From Dipteris shenzhenensis (Eukaryota; Polypodiophyta; Polypodiopsida; Gleicheniales): a stretch of 64,000 nucleotides of DNA. A program made the translations under genes and the position numbers. Shown piece after piece: positions 23,100 through 35,790 of this stretch (within the stretch, counting starts at the first letter, position 1; each line of letters opens with the position of its first letter). The stretch lies in assembly GCA_047967505.1 (NCBI GenBank), contig CM106539.1; one strand, 5' to 3'. The notes under the pieces are model-generated. The model was not told the DNA's origin, did not search any database, and saw nothing but the letters and a program-made list of their open reading frames with translations.

Positions 23100-23960
23100 A
23101 ATCAGTTTCGAATTCTATATTGCAACTTCATTGTTGCATGATGAATCTCCAAAGGGGTAGAAGAAGAGGACTAAACCAAGAAGTAGTCAAGGCATTAAGA
23201 AGGGATCGGTCGAGGCAAGCCTTGATGGCTCAATGAAGAGACAAAAGCAGATCCCCCGCCAGTGGTGGTGGCTCTTCACCTATCTTCAGATGATCATGAG
23301 GAGCAAGATATAGAGGCTCGAGGATTTACTTGACTTTTGGGATGGTGATCACCCTATAGGACACAATGCAAGAACAAATTTTCCTTTCAAAGCTTGTCGA
23401 CGTGAGAACTTTCGACTCTTAAGCTACAGGTAAAGAAGCTCCACAGCCCCCCTATTGATCTAGATACTAGAAGGAGACCCTTAGAGAGAGCCACACCTAG
23501 TACATGTGGTGAGAATGATGATAAATCCCTTTGCCAATGTGGCCCTTTTTGTTGATGATTGAGCCAACCCATTGCCTAATCAAGGATATTTTCGATATCT
23601 CAAAAGCCAACTCCTCTGACTACTTTATCATTGGAAGATTTTGTAGTGCAAAGGCAAGGAGGATCTTTGCACAGATTACCCTAAATTTGTGCATTTCAAA
23701 ACAGTTGAATGTAAGATATACACAAGTCTTACAAAGGAAGAAGCCACCCTTTGTGCTTTTTGAACCATAGCAATGATAATGGCTACCGACACAACGTCTC
23801 TTTCATCTAGAGGGCCATATTTTTTCATAATGAATACCTTGAATTTATGAGGAATAATGATAAGGTAACTCTAGCATTTAGGATCCAGTGTTGCAAGAGG
23901 ACTAGCTTGGTTTTTTATGAGACAAATATTTCAAATGCTTTGAGAAGGTATAATTCTAAT
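23100..23960 (+). pseudogene. Decayed ORF remnants, unknown
   Basis: Plus-strand blocks separated by stops: MNLQRGRRRGLNQEVVKALRR near 23140, NPFANVALFVDD near 23525, then GYFRYLKSQLL, a stop, and YPKFVHFKTVECKIYTSLTKEEATLCAF near 23675-23760. They read like a real protein that has decayed, perhaps transposon-derived. I do not recognise the family. Confidence 0.35.
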
Positions 23961-26900
23961 TATTAAAATAATAAGAATGTTTACCCATTGATATCTTTAT
24001 ACTTTCATATCATTTTATTTTATTATTTTTTATAGATCAATCACTTAAGTAGGAGGTTTCCTAATTTTAAAAGTGTGAATGATTGGATGCATTGAGGTTC
24101 ATAACTCATAATTAATAGATCAAGTTGAATAAAGGGTTCCAATCATAAATTTTGTAACATATGTAAATTATAATTTCTTTTGTTTTCTTTCAAAATGAAA
24201 GTTTCATTGATTATCTCACATCCAACATTTCTTTTTTTGTTCATATATTTATGTACAATTTTTTTCTTTCTCATAATATGGCATTAGCAAAGTGAAAAGG
24301 TGAGTGTCATCAATGCAACTGCATGACATTTCCACCTGTACAAGCTTATTTTTTTTATATTCAAATTTGAAACGTGCAATTTTGAAATCTAAAAGAAAAT
24401 GTCACATGCAACATTTCTTTTTATTTCATATGTTCATCCATGAAGCATGACATTGCACCTGTAGCTGATATATTTGAATTTGAAACATGCAATTTTAAAA
24501 ACCTAAAATAAAGAACTATACTTAGCTACTTGTTGCCTTGATCTATATAGTTCTATTCATACGAGAGAATAGATGAAAAACCTGGACTATAAATTCAACG
24601 AAGGTCAACTTGGAGACATTTAGTGCTTCTCATCTCCAGAGAATCTTGCTTTGAAAGTATCCATATATTGTCATTTTATGTAGTTTTTAACATTCTATAT
24701 TCATTAAAGTATTTTTCCCAGCTTGCATAGTAGGTCATGAATTCCACAAAAGTGAGTATTCTCAAGAAAAGAATCATTGCCATCTACCCAAAATCATAAA
24801 TATTAATCTGTAATAAATAAATATTCATCACAAAGTGCATGTAGTAGCTGAACGGGACATAACAGTATCTTTATTAGAGTTCTAAATGTCTTTTTTGTGT
24901 GGTTTTAGCCTCTATTCAATGTATGTTACCTTCAAGCTATATATTGTTGAATATTTCATGAACATGGGAATGTACTTCAACAGACAAAAAGCTATGAAAA
25001 CACCTCCATTTTCTTTGCAACAATTGCATGATTGCTATTTGGACTCGTGAAAACTGTTGGCTAAACAAAATTCAAGTATAGAGCTATAATAAAGCCTCTA
25101 TTTCTAGTGGTAACGATTTTTTTGAACATAGTTTTAGTAAAATTGGCTAGAATTTTCCATACTAAAAAACATCTTATCATGTTTAAAATTGATAAATATG
25201 TGTAACAATATACTCAAAGTTATATACCTATGAAACCTACATTTTATAAACATAACCAATATCTAAACCTTGAACAATTGTTTTAGATGATATTATAAAA
25301 CATTAGTGCATGCGTAACGATGTTTTCACCTTTCAATTAGGGTTCAAAAGATCATAGCCTAGGATGATGGTTCTTATGTGCCATCAAAACTATCTATATC
25401 TCATCTAATGCTCTTATATAACTATAAAAGTGTGGGAATATATCTTATAGAACCCATATTATCATGTATAACCATGCATGACCTAAAACTACTCTTGAGG
25501 AACATGTTTCCTTTACCTTTATACTACACTACTCTCAAGGTGCACTTGCAATAATTCATCATTTGGATAGAACCCAAAAAAGATAATAAATCCTCACATT
25601 AAGCCATTTTAAGGACTTGACAAAGTAACAGTATATTTGATATGCAAAGAAGCTTCCATCCATACATAGAAACCTCAAAACAAGAATACCAACTTTCAAG
25701 AAAATATCATTGATTACAAGTCATTTTTAGCTTGTCTTACAATAAAAATAAGAGGAAATAGTCGTCAAAGTCTACATACATTCCTAAATTTTGTACTTTT
25801 TTAGTCAAATAAGACTATTTTGACCATCTACCAATAAATATGATTTATAAATCCAAATAATTTAGGCATTATTACCAATTAAGACCCACTTTTCACAAAA
25901 CCTAAAGCTGCAATTTTTGGGTACTATTTCGAGCACAAGGATTTTAGAGTGGAGAAAATTTTATAAATCTTAATCGTAAGACATAATTAGACCATAGATT
26001 TTTTGAATTAAAAAACTAGATCGTGAGAAAGGACATGATGAAAACAGAATATGAAAATCCACCACGTATAGCTTGTGAAAATTCCTCAAACATGGCCACT
26101 TAGCACGACATTTTTATATATGAGGACAATTTTATGTCCTATTACCAAACTTGTGTTAACCTTATTTGTTCTTTTTAAAGATTTGATATATAAAAGAAAT
26201 TGTTTTTTGGACATTAGGTTGTTTAAAATTACCTCAAAAAAATATTTTCTATCAAAATGTTATGCTTTTTTATAGCTAGGTACAAAATTTACCTTAATTT
26301 TAAAATTGAAGTAAAATCTAGCACTATTTGGGAACACGCAATAGTTCTCACTTCTTAATACACAATATTGTTAAGGTCAATGCAGACTTTGGTCTTATGT
26401 TAGATTTGTTCTTTGCTAGCTTAAATAAAGGTAAGATTTTTGAGCAAGAAACAAGGAGAAAACAATGATCCATTTCTTCCAAGATTCTATTAGGTCGACA
26501 ACTCAATGGATCCTAATAGAATGGACACTTCAAAATGAAAAAGGACGTTGAAAAAACTCAATATAAGTATGATTATAAGAAAAGGCAAGAATAGAAAATG
26601 TAGACTTTGTCCTAATGAAACAAGATTGGTGCTAATAAAAAAGGAAAGCATTCGAGGAACAATAAAATTATGGTGTTTACAGGCTATAATCTCCACACAG
26701 TAGCAAGGAATGGCTCATTTTTACAATGAAAACCTAGTAATGAAATTGTCATTAACATAGTAGGAAAATTCCATCATGTGCTCTAAATTTCAAAGCAAAG
26801 GCTTTTTGAAATCATTGAATCTTTGGGTTGGCAAATTACACACACTGCTAGTAGAGAGTGTATAAGATTCCATAATGTAGATCTTAAGCATAGATTTGGA

Positions 26901-27104
26901 TTTACACTAAAGCATAGTGTAGATCCAAAGCATAGATTTGCAGCAACAAGTGCAACGTTAGGCATGTTGGAGCTAATAAATGTGAGGAGCACATAGCCTA
27001 GAGTAGAAGGCCTCAAGTGTGTAAGCTAAAGCAAATCACATCCTTTTCATTAGTTGGGAGCAAGAAATTCATACCTATAGTAGGAACAACCTCGAGTATC
27101 TCCA
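23961..27104. other. AT-rich intergenic sequence, nothing recognised
   Basis: No long open frame, no LTR or transposase motif. A 79-bp tandem duplication starts at the right edge (about 27090-27240; GAGTATCTCCAATGTATG twice). Confidence 0.5.
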
Positions 27105-28335
27105 ATGTATGTTGCTCAGACAAGATTCCTCATATGAAAGGCCCAATAGAGAAAATAATAAATTGTGAGTATCTCCAATGTATGTTGCTCAGACAAGATT
27201 CCTCATATGAAAGGCCCAATAGAGAAAATAATAAATTAACTCCTAGCCCTTTAAATCACACTATGCGAACCAGCAAGGCAAAACATCAAGGGATATAGAG
27301 GTAAAGAAATTATATCCAATCACGTAAAGGGGTATAATGGTAAACAACTTTGTATTCAATCATGTAAATAAAAATGAATGCCTATCCTTTTTATCACACT
27401 TCACGAATGAGCAAGGTAGAAGTAATGTAGAAAAATTGTAGCCTATGAAGTTAATAAAATTTGAATGCTTATACCGTAGTCACACTCCACAATATAGCAA
27501 TCAAGTAAATAAAAGACAAATCATAGCGCACTTACATAAATAAAAGATAGATGCCTAGCCTTGAGACCACACTTTGTAAACTAGAAAGGCAAAGACCCAA
27601 GAAATGCACACATGTCTAACATGGTTATAGTAAAGCCAAGGTGTTTAGGGGCCATGCCCAAGTTGTCAAAGCACATTTTGTGAATACATGAGTACACTCT
27701 TTAAGCTTTTGATATCTATTTATGTAACATATGCAATTAGCGATAACTTTGTAAGTTATGATCTTAAGCATTGGAGGATACAATAGATAATGCACAAAAA
27801 CAAAAACATAGATCGAAACAATTCGATATGCAAATCAAAATCACGCTAAAAGCTTGAAAATCCACAAATTTCAAAGGTGTAGAGAATGTAAGAACGATTT
27901 CATGTAGTAGCCTGTGGAACCTTCCAAAGCATGCATCGGTACATGTTGATACAAGATTTCAGCGAGCATTTTGGCATGGAATACTTGGATATCTAGATGT
28001 ACAAAGGCCCTTGATGGCTCCCAAGCCCACCCTTTACACACATTGGCTAGTTTTTGCATAATTATTATACACAATTTGATATGGCCAGTGGAATATACCA
28101 TTACTTCTTCTACACTTCACCTCACTCTACAAGGAAGTCCCTTAAGTCTAGTTACATCTCTCCTTTAGTACTTTCCTTAGGGAGTGGAATGACTTCCCTT
28201 TTTTATTAGAGTTGACCACAAGTTCGAGGTGGGACTTTTAGCTTCAACCTTGGTGCTTTACTAGCTCTTCTTGATGTGAGTAGGTTGTTTGCCCACCTAG
28301 GGTATTTTGTTTCTCATGCTATGCATGATGTATTT
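27105..28335 (-). repeat. Arm 2 of the large inverted repeat
   Basis: Reverse complement of 7190-8740 with scattered divergence. It contains a 79-bp internal duplication of its own that arm 1 lacks. It starts at the AGACAAGATTCCTCATATG block and ends with the CATGCTATGCATGATGTA block. Confidence 0.8.
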
Positions 28336-28400
28336 TGGCCATGAGCATTGCTCTTGGGGTTTCTTTTATACCTACTAGAAGTCTTTTCATTAAAAAAGAA
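27870..28400 (+). pseudogene. 5'-truncated LINE tail, opposite orientation
   Basis: Plus-strand reading gives a LINE ORF2 C-terminal-like peptide (TWISRCTKALDGS) followed by the same 3' flank as the large LINE: GAGCATTGCTCTTGGGGTTTC here and GAGCTTTGCTCTTGGAGTTTC in the minus-strand copy near 28585. A TTAAAAAAGAAA tail follows. The two LINE tails therefore meet tail to tail around 28400-28560. Confidence 0.6.
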
Positions 28401-30751
28401 ATTCGAGTTTACCTTGAAAAGACACTTTTGAAAAATTTTGCACAAAGGACAAATATGCATTCAAGGGGCAACATTTAAACCCATACCTACATGTGGGCAT
28501 GTATTCTTCCTCCTTACACAAAATTGGTTTTTATTTTTTTTCAAAGAGAACACTTCTACTAGGTTAGAATGAAACTCCAAGAGCAAAGCTCAACGGAAAA
28601 GTCTATCATCATGCAAGGCATGAGAAAACAAATACCCTAAAAGGAAAAAATCAACTCCAATAAGCGAGTTAGACAAAATACAAGGTTGGTGCCAAAATTG
28701 CAACCTCAATGTTATAGGGGATTCTAAGAAGAATGGGGAGCTGCTCCACTTCTTGAAAGTCCTTCTGGTAGAGGCTACCTGTGAAAGCCCTTGCATGCTC
28801 CCCCAAATGGCCGCAAAGGTGTAGCGTATATGTCCATATACTAACTAATGTGTGTGCAAGGTGGAAATAGGAACCATCAAAATTCTTTATGCATATGGAC
28901 CTCCAGTTATGCCATGCGGATATGCTTGCTAGAATCTCCCATGAAGTATCCATAGAGGCATGTAGTTCGATATGGAGAGGCAGAAACATCATGCAGAGAA
29001 TATGACTCACCAAATGTAGTCGAAATCAAAAGAGACCCAGAAGAGTCATGTCTCTTGTCAAACACCAGAGGCCCAAAAGAGAGCGGCAAGTTATCGAGCC
29101 CCAAGTCATGAAAAAAGGGGAGTGCATAAAAGTTCTTAATAATCTAGGCATCCTCATCCAAATGATCCTCTCCTGTTTGCAGTCCCATAAGTAATGTTGA
29201 ACAGACTCCAATGAATACATGTAGAATCTGCCTGGAATCTTGTCCTCCACTAGTTTACTACAATCCCTCCATGACTAGAAAGCTAAAAGAAAAGAGTGAT
29301 TTTTCTATTTCAAAGGGATTGTTAAATCCTCCTCCAAAAGGATTTCTACAAATCAGCAAAAATCTACAAATTCTCCCAAAGTGGGCCTCTAGCCTCTCAG
29401 GCTCTGTTGAAGCCTCCTAGCATTATTGACCATGTATCATCTCTGTACCTTATATCTATTCATTCCCACTCCCTGAGATCCCATTGCAAATACTTTATGG
29501 GGACATCTCCATACAGCCAAAGCCTCCATGAACCCACCAAGGGAATCTTGTCTGGGTTAGGGTCTAAAAACCATTCTGAAGCCTAGAAACAATGCTCCAC
29601 ATGACCTGCAACCTAGACATGCTGAAATAGAAAATGCACAAGTATATCACGTATAGACTTGGATAGCCTGGCCTAGAATGGACATCAAGGACCAAGGCAT
29701 CCCTATCTGATCCTCGAAATCCTATGATTTGAAGCGAGACTCTTGATCATGGCTGCATCAATCTGCTAGATTCTCCTTGTACTTGCTCCGAGGTGACTTA
29801 TAACTAGAATCTATGATCATTTGGAAGCCTTTTGAAGACCTTCCAAGAACCCATAGTAGAAGCACGACCTCTCTCCCATCTAGATCACTGCATATAGGGA
29901 GAGGTACCATGTGATCTGCCATGCTCATCAAGTATACTATCATTCCATATTATCGGTTGTCTTCTAGGAGGAGGAACTCGCGTAAGAGTACTCCTAAAGC
30001 TAGACCAATCTTTTAGGATAGCAACTATAAGAGGAGAAGAGGGAGCCCTAAGATGGGCTGAGGTAAACATCTACCTGGTATTGTCCATCCAATCTCCACC
30101 TATGGAAGGAGAGCAGGACTTAATGCAAGTAATGCAAAAAATCCTTCCAAAGTTCCTCTGCTCACAAGACTCCTCTCACTACAACCTTGCATAATAAAGC
30201 TTTATGCTGCAAGTCTAGCCCAAGCCACCCTGTCTCTGTTGTCTATTGAACCATCTACACCATTCCAAAGAAAAATCCTTATCGTACTTTCTTGCTGAGT
30301 GATGTAGTCCCTAGAATGGCACCAACCAGAGCAAACAAACCATGCCATGGCCAGCAATACTTGGTTGACCACCACCACCACCATGGAAGCAAGTCAAGGT
30401 TGGTTGAGCTCCAAAAAAGGAGTTTCCTTCTAGTACTCTCCAACATTTGGGCGAATTGTTGTGAAGGACAGACGGCCATAACACCTAGTAGCCCAGATAT
30501 CTTATAACGACACCCCTCTAAATTCAAGTGAAACCAAAATCAACCCCCTACCTGAAGCGTTGTGGTCACTCATCCAAAAGCCATTGGATTTATTCCAATT
30601 AATACGTACACCTGCTACCAAACCAAAATAAATATAGGCTACCTTGAAAGAAGTGAGGTTTTGTGGAGTGGCATTTAGAAAAATAGCAGTATCATCAACC
30701 AGCTCACTATCCAAGAGTTGCTCATCTCGTCTTAGGGGAGTCTTAGCCTAA

Positions 30752-30756
30752 TAACA
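30752..30756. repeat. Target-site duplication TAACA, left copy
   Basis: TAACA before the TG terminus at 30757 matches TAACA at 32874-32878 after CCCAACA. The LINE reading frame resumes on either side. Confidence 0.85.
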
Positions 30757-31407
30757 TGAAGAGGAGTGAGGGGTAGAAGAGATGCATCATGGCACAAAGA
30801 GTGAGAGCACAAGTGAGGTAAAGTCCATTATATTAGAATGAAGGAATGACCTCCATTTTATAGAAAGAGAGGATGGTGTAGGCACCTCCCCTATATCTGT
30901 GGCAATCAACCCCTACATCAGTGGGACTGGCCTAAATCAAAGGAACCTCCCATGTGGGGGCCTTTGGCTTACATCATCACTTAGGTCACACACTAGACAA
31001 ATCATAGCACTAGATGTGCCTCTACAACACACACACAAACACATGTGACTCCCCTAGATGCACACATGTACCATAGAGCAAGCCCTTGATCACACTTATC
31101 CCAACATACCCCCCCTCAAGGGTTTGCCTCTTGCAATGTCAAGGATACATCTAGTCTCATAGTTTCTCATGCCATCTCATGGTGGTCACACATGGCCATC
31201 AATCTATGTCTAGGATCTCATGCTAGCAAAGGTGCCCAAGGGTCAAGGTTCACAAAAATGGGATAGACAAAAACACCCATATCACATGGCCTACATCATA
31301 TGGTGACCAGAGGTGATTTACAAAAGACAAAACACATAGCATTCTTTTTGGAGTACTACTCCAGGCAGAGAACCTCAAAATTTGACCAAGTGATGATAAA
31401 CAAAAAT

Positions 31408-32279
31408 TCAAAGACAAGTTGCTCTAAGGGCAAAGTCCTTGTCTTCTACTACAAAGTTGGATGCTTCTTTTGCTGATGGAGTTCTCTCCTCAACCATATT
31501 TGACATAGTCCTCTTTTTCTCATTGCAAAACTTTTCAGAGTGATTATTCTTTCCACAATATGAGCAAGGGTTGATTCTATAACAATCCTTCTCAAGGTGA
31601 TTGTCTTTCCCACAGTGTTTACAAGCCTTGTACTTGCTCTTTGAAAACCTCACTGCAAGTGCCTCTGTATGCATTTTGCCCACTCTTGAATTGTTCTTCC
31701 TTTCCTCTTCTTGTAAGGCACTAATGATGCCTTCCAATGAGGGTTGAGGTATATTCTTCAAAGTAGTAACCACATAGTCAAAATCCTGAGGCATGCTCTT
31801 TAAAAGCACTGCCAGGGTATCATCCTCAGTGACAGGGGAATTAATTGAAGCTAGTTGTGTCATAATACTTCTCATAGTGTTGACATGGGCAGCAACATTA
31901 TCTCCCTCCATTCTAAGTTCAAAGAACTTAATTTTTAGATTTAATTTGGAAGTATGAGAGCTAGCACCAAACAATATATCTAACTTGTGCCATGCTTCAA
32001 AAGGGGATTTCAAATATGAGATGTGGTGTACATAGTCATTACCCAAACCTAATGCAATGATGGCATAGGCTTTCTCAATTCTCTTTGCATCTACAGGTGT
32101 AAAGTAGAGTCAGTGGCTTTTCCTTTACCTTTTGTTGTAGTTGATTCACCTTCCTGAGAGGTTTGAGTTCCTTCTTTGACTAAGTCCCATAGATTCTCCT
32201 TCATAAGCATAAACTTTATCTTCATCTACCAAGTATGGAATCCTTGGCCATTGAACTTGTCAATTTTATAAGTAGCCAT
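31408..32279 (-). pseudogene. Copia-type gag of element C with two zinc knuckles
   Basis: Starts at the ATG at 32277-32279 (MATYKIDKFNGQGFHTW), where a stop follows at once. A frame change leads to the long open part from 32046 down to 31408. That part carries the capsid-like body (EAWHKLDILFGASSHTS, LKNIPQPSLEGIISALQEEE) and two CCHC knuckles: CKHCGKDNHLEKDC and CSYCGKNNHSEKFC. It is the most complete Gag C terminus of the three sister elements; no protease or pol follows before the stop at 31408 and the polypurine tract. Confidence 0.82.
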
Positions 32280-32297
32280 GAGATGGTCTTACCTTTG

Positions 32298-32534
32298 TCA
32301 GGCAGTGTCTACTCTCTTACAAAAGGACTGATCTTGTGGAACAAAGAAATCTTCCTCACCATACAAATGTAGATTACTAGAGATAAATTCAGAGAATCCT
32401 AATTGTTTAGCATACTCATACCCTGTTGGCTTCTCCCTAAGTTTCTTGGCTGGGGTCTTTTTCACTTTGAATTTTGTTCTTCTTGTAGTCTTCTTGAAGC
32501 GTTTATCATTTGAAGATCCCTCAGAGCTTGGCAT
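32298..32534 (-). CDS. Small basic ORF in element C leader, possibly captured host sequence
   Basis: A 78-residue open frame starting MPSSEGSSNDKRFKKTTRR, followed by a Lys/Thr-rich basic stretch and then GYEYAKQLGFSEFISS. It lies between the right LTR and gag, exactly where elements A and B have a different, non-coding leader. The conserved pre-gag leader resumes at its end. Its protein-like composition and absence from the sisters suggest capture of outside sequence. No domain is recognised. Confidence 0.4.
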   Translation of the reverse strand: MPSSEGSSNDKRFKKTTRRTKFKVKKTPAKKLREKPTGYEYAKQLGFSEFISSNLHLYGEEDFFVPQDQSFCKRVDTA

Positions 32535-34437
32535 TTTGACAAAAGATCAGTCCTAACTGAATTTCAAACTGAAAACATCATGGCGCAAAGAGTGAGAGCA
32601 CAAGAGGTAAAATCCATTGTATTAGAATGAAGGAATGACCTCCATTTTATAGAAAGAGAGGATGGTGTAGGCACCTCCCCTATATCAATGGCAATCAGCC
32701 CCATCAAAGGAACCTCCCATGTGGGGGCCTTTGGCTTACATCATCACTTAGGTCACACACTAGACACATCATAGCACTAGATGTGCCTCTATAACATACT
32801 CACACACACATGTGACTCCCCTAGATGCACACATGCACCATAGAGCAAGCCCTTGATCACACTTATCCCAACATAACATTTGCCGGAGATCTCAAAAATA
32901 TGCTCACTTCAACCACAAATATATATAGTAAAGGGGCAAGAGGTCATCCTAGGAAAATCAATTTAGAAATCTAAAATCTCTCCCCCCTTTCTCCTCCTAT
33001 AAGCACCTTGCCGTGGGTTGATTTGTGCAAGGAGGAGACCCCTCTAATCCAAGCCGCTAAGATTCCAAGGTGTAGAAGAGTACCCTCCAAGAAACCCCAA
33101 TCTACTCTGTCATACGCTTTCTCAAAATCCGAGAGTAGAATGGCAAGCCTTTGGCCACTTTGCATAGCCCAATATGAAGCCTCCCAAAATAGGAATATAT
33201 TATCAAAGATGCTTCGGCTATGAACAAAGCCCACATCTACGGATCATGAATAAGGACTGAAAGAATGGGCTACAAAAGCAGAGTGAGAGCTTTGGCCAAA
33301 AGTTAATAAAAGTGTTCAAGAGAGACTTTGAATGAATCAAGCATAAAACAAGTGTCCCAAATGCATTGCAAGGCTGAGGTAACATGGTCCCCAATCATAT
33401 CCCAAAAAGCAATAAAAAACAAAGGTGTCAACCCATCTGAGACCGGGCACTTGCCCTTGGGGAGGGCAAGAAATGCAGTCCCGAATTCCAGGTTAGGTGC
33501 ATCAAGTGGTACTCTCATATCTGGTTTCACCAATGCTGGAATATACTACCACACTCTATCAGGCATCATCTCTGGTAGGTGTGTCTAGATCTGGTGAAAG
33601 GAGGATGCACAAAAGGCTGTAACTATGCGCAGGACAGCATCAAGATCCTGACTGAAGCACGCTGTCTAAATTAATAAGCTAAGAAATACTTTCTTTACCA
33701 TGCCTCAAGCCATGCTTAGAGAAAAAAATGCTTATTGACTCTTCCCCCCATTTGCATCCAAAACGACTCCCGAGCATGAAAGGCAAACTCTGCTCTCTAG
33801 TCCAGCAAAACTTGATGAGTCCTTGCTGCACCAAAGCACTCTCGAATCCAAGCATCCATAGTCCATTTTTGTTCTTCTACATCTTCTGGTACTAGTGATG
33901 GTATGGTAAAAGTCATTAATGCCAGAGAGGGCTGCTGCACAAGAGAAGGACATCCCACTCCGCCCTGCAAATAAGACACCCAAAGGTGAATATGACACCA
34001 ATGCTGGACTTGGTTTATCCAAGCAAGCTGTATGTAGTAGAGACGGATGGTAGTGATTTTGTCATAGGAGAACCCTTATTCCACGACACTCATTGCTTTT
34101 CAAAGCAAGAAGTTGTCTGAAGCAGAGTTGCAATATCCTACTATGGAAAAAGAGAAGCTCGCAATTAGATAGGTTGGATACAGTATCAAATCTGGTTTAA
34201 CGTGGCTGCTTCAAGTACAATACTTGAAGTGGATACTCTGTCGATACCTGAGGTATCGACTGGTTTTTATCTTTTTCTTAGAGGGCTTTGCCTTTGGAAG
34301 GTCCAGCAGCTAATCCAGACTGGAGGCAGCTCAAGAAGTCTGCAATCCGAAAGAGTCCCGTCGAAGATAAAATAACAATAATCCATTCAAATTGGAATAT
34401 TGATTAGGAAAGGAGAAGCCGGTGTGCTTGGACGTCG

Positions 34438-34600
34438 AAGAAAGGTTCTTTTTGAATGCCATGATGCATCAAGTGCAGGTCACCCAGGCATCCAAAAGAC
34501 TCTTGCATTAGTTAGGAGATATTCCTATTGGCCAAAGATGCAATCCTATATTGAGGACTATGTACGCAATGTGTAGCCAATGCTGAGTTAACCAGGCGGG
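34438..34600 (+). pseudogene. Ty3/gypsy integrase zinc-finger fragment
   Basis: Reads FECHDASSAGHPGIQKTLALVRRYSYWPKM and then YVRNV with a stop. This is the HHCC region of a gypsy integrase, with both histidines (H of CHDAS and H of GHPG) present and the CxxC lost. Homology ends near 34600, where unrelated sequence begins. Confidence 0.75.
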
Positions 34601-34987
34601 ACGCCTTCGGCAAGGTGGCTCGCTAAATTTTTTAGAAATACCAGAGTCCATTGTTAATCAAGCACAATGTTCATTTAGTGGCTGGATATCTTAAAAGTAA
34701 AGATCTCGTCTTACGGCTGCACATTTGTTGTTTTCAGGAAGATCAGCTACTTAGGTCCAAACCAGTACTAAATTGGTTTGAATGGAGTCAGCAGAGGCCT
34801 CTGTCTCCTGCCTACTTTTTGTTCAGAATGAATGGGGGTGTCAAATGAGGAGGTGAATTTGTGTTATCGTACTTCTGCACGAACTTCATAACATCATCCA
34901 GGGTTTTAACATCCTTGCGGAATACTTTAGTTGAAAGTAAGAGAAATAGAGCCTGTTGGGGATTCACCTTACGTCGATAACATACTT

Positions 34988-35457
34988 GTCAATCATCTTC
35001 TCGAAATTATCAAGCTTTTGATATTTGTCAAACAGATCCACCACAATAAACTAGGTTTGCCGAAAGCTTCGTCAAAAGCCTTCCATGTAGTGGGTTTTGG
35101 TTGTAGATCCTGCTACCACAGAAAGGCTTTCTGCCTTTAAAAACATTTGCACTTAACGGGATTTCTGTGTCCGTCCGTCTCCTCACACAGGCATGCCCTG
35201 AAACCGAAGCATCGTAGGAGGTTTGTCAATCATCTTCTCGAAATTATCAAGCTTTTGATATTTGTCAAACAGATCCACCACAATAAACTAGGTTTGCCGA
35301 AAGCTTCGTCAAAAGCCTTCCATGTAGTGGGTTTTGGTAGTAGATCCTGCTACCACAGAAAGGCTTTCTGCCTTTAAAAACATTTGCACTTAACGGGATT
35401 TCTGTGTCCGTCCGTCTCCTCACACAGGCATGCCCTGAAACCGAAGCATAGTAGGAG
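34988..35457. repeat. 237-bp tandem duplication
   Basis: Copy 1 from 34988 and copy 2 from 35225 are almost identical (GTCAATCATCTTCTCGAAAT at both starts). The minus strand upstream (34850-35000) reads like a gypsy Gag fragment (KMIDKYVID and VMKFVQKYDN), so the duplication arose within retroelement debris. Confidence 0.93.
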
Positions 35458-35790
35458 CAACAAGATATTACTCAACTTGGGGACTAGCCTATACACCCAA
35501 GTTCTATTGGACTAACGCTTCAAGACTCTAAAGCCTCATACTCAAGTGCATAATGCCCACCATGCATGGCATACCTATAAAATAAAATCTTGCCTGAAAC
35601 AGGCATCCCCTGAAAATTAGGAGCAACAAGCTATTGCTGGACTTGGGGTACTAACATACCCACCCAAGTTCTGTTGGACTAATTCGTCAAGATTCGAAAG
35701 CCCCAAATGCAAGTGCATCATGCCTTCCTCGAAGTACCATTGCAAAAATTTGGGTCTAACAGAACTTATGGTGGTACCACGTGATGAATT
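35455..35790. repeat. 166-bp diverged tandem repeat
   Basis: GAGCAACAAGATATTACTC at 35455 and GAGCAACAAGCTATTGCTG at 35621 begin two diverged copies that share CCCAAGTTCT and TTGGACTAA blocks. The same ACAGGCAT-CCTGAAA lead-in ends the 237-bp units, so the two arrays are linked. Confidence 0.8.

Larger units (their letters stand above)
30757..32873 (-). mobile_element. Non-autonomous copia-type element C with gag and a captured-looking ORF
   Basis: LTRs at 30757-31106 and about 32570-32873 share most of their length (for example CACCTCCCCTATATC and GGAACCTCCCATGTGGGGGCC). They differ by two indels, so this copy is older than element A. A polypurine tract complement (CCCCCCCTCAAGGG) follows the left LTR, giving minus orientation. 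The interior carries gag and an extra ORF but no pol. No Met-tRNA primer site is seen beside the right LTR, unlike in A and B. It splits the LINE's reverse-transcriptase domain and is flanked by TAACA duplications. Confidence 0.88.
28560..34022 (-). mobile_element. LINE retrotransposon, decayed, split by element C
   Basis: A non-LTR element encoding an ORF2-type reverse transcriptase on the minus strand. From 5' to 3': a pre-RT segment (33732-34022), RT start with PKGKCPVSDGL (33303-33533), RT core FVHSRSIFDNI and DFEKAYDRVDW (32971-33234), PLAPLLYIF near 32920, then a 2.1-kb inserted copia-type element, then the catalytic LVDDTAIFL (about 30690, normally FADD/YADD), an RNase-H-side spacer, a zinc region (SVQHYLWDCKQE, 29140-29200), and a C terminus at 28669-29013. 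It ends in an A-rich tail (plus-strand T-run near 28540). Frameshifts and stops are frequent. The first catalytic D is in DFEKAYDRV; the FADD phenylalanine and alanine are changed to LV. Confidence 0.88.
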
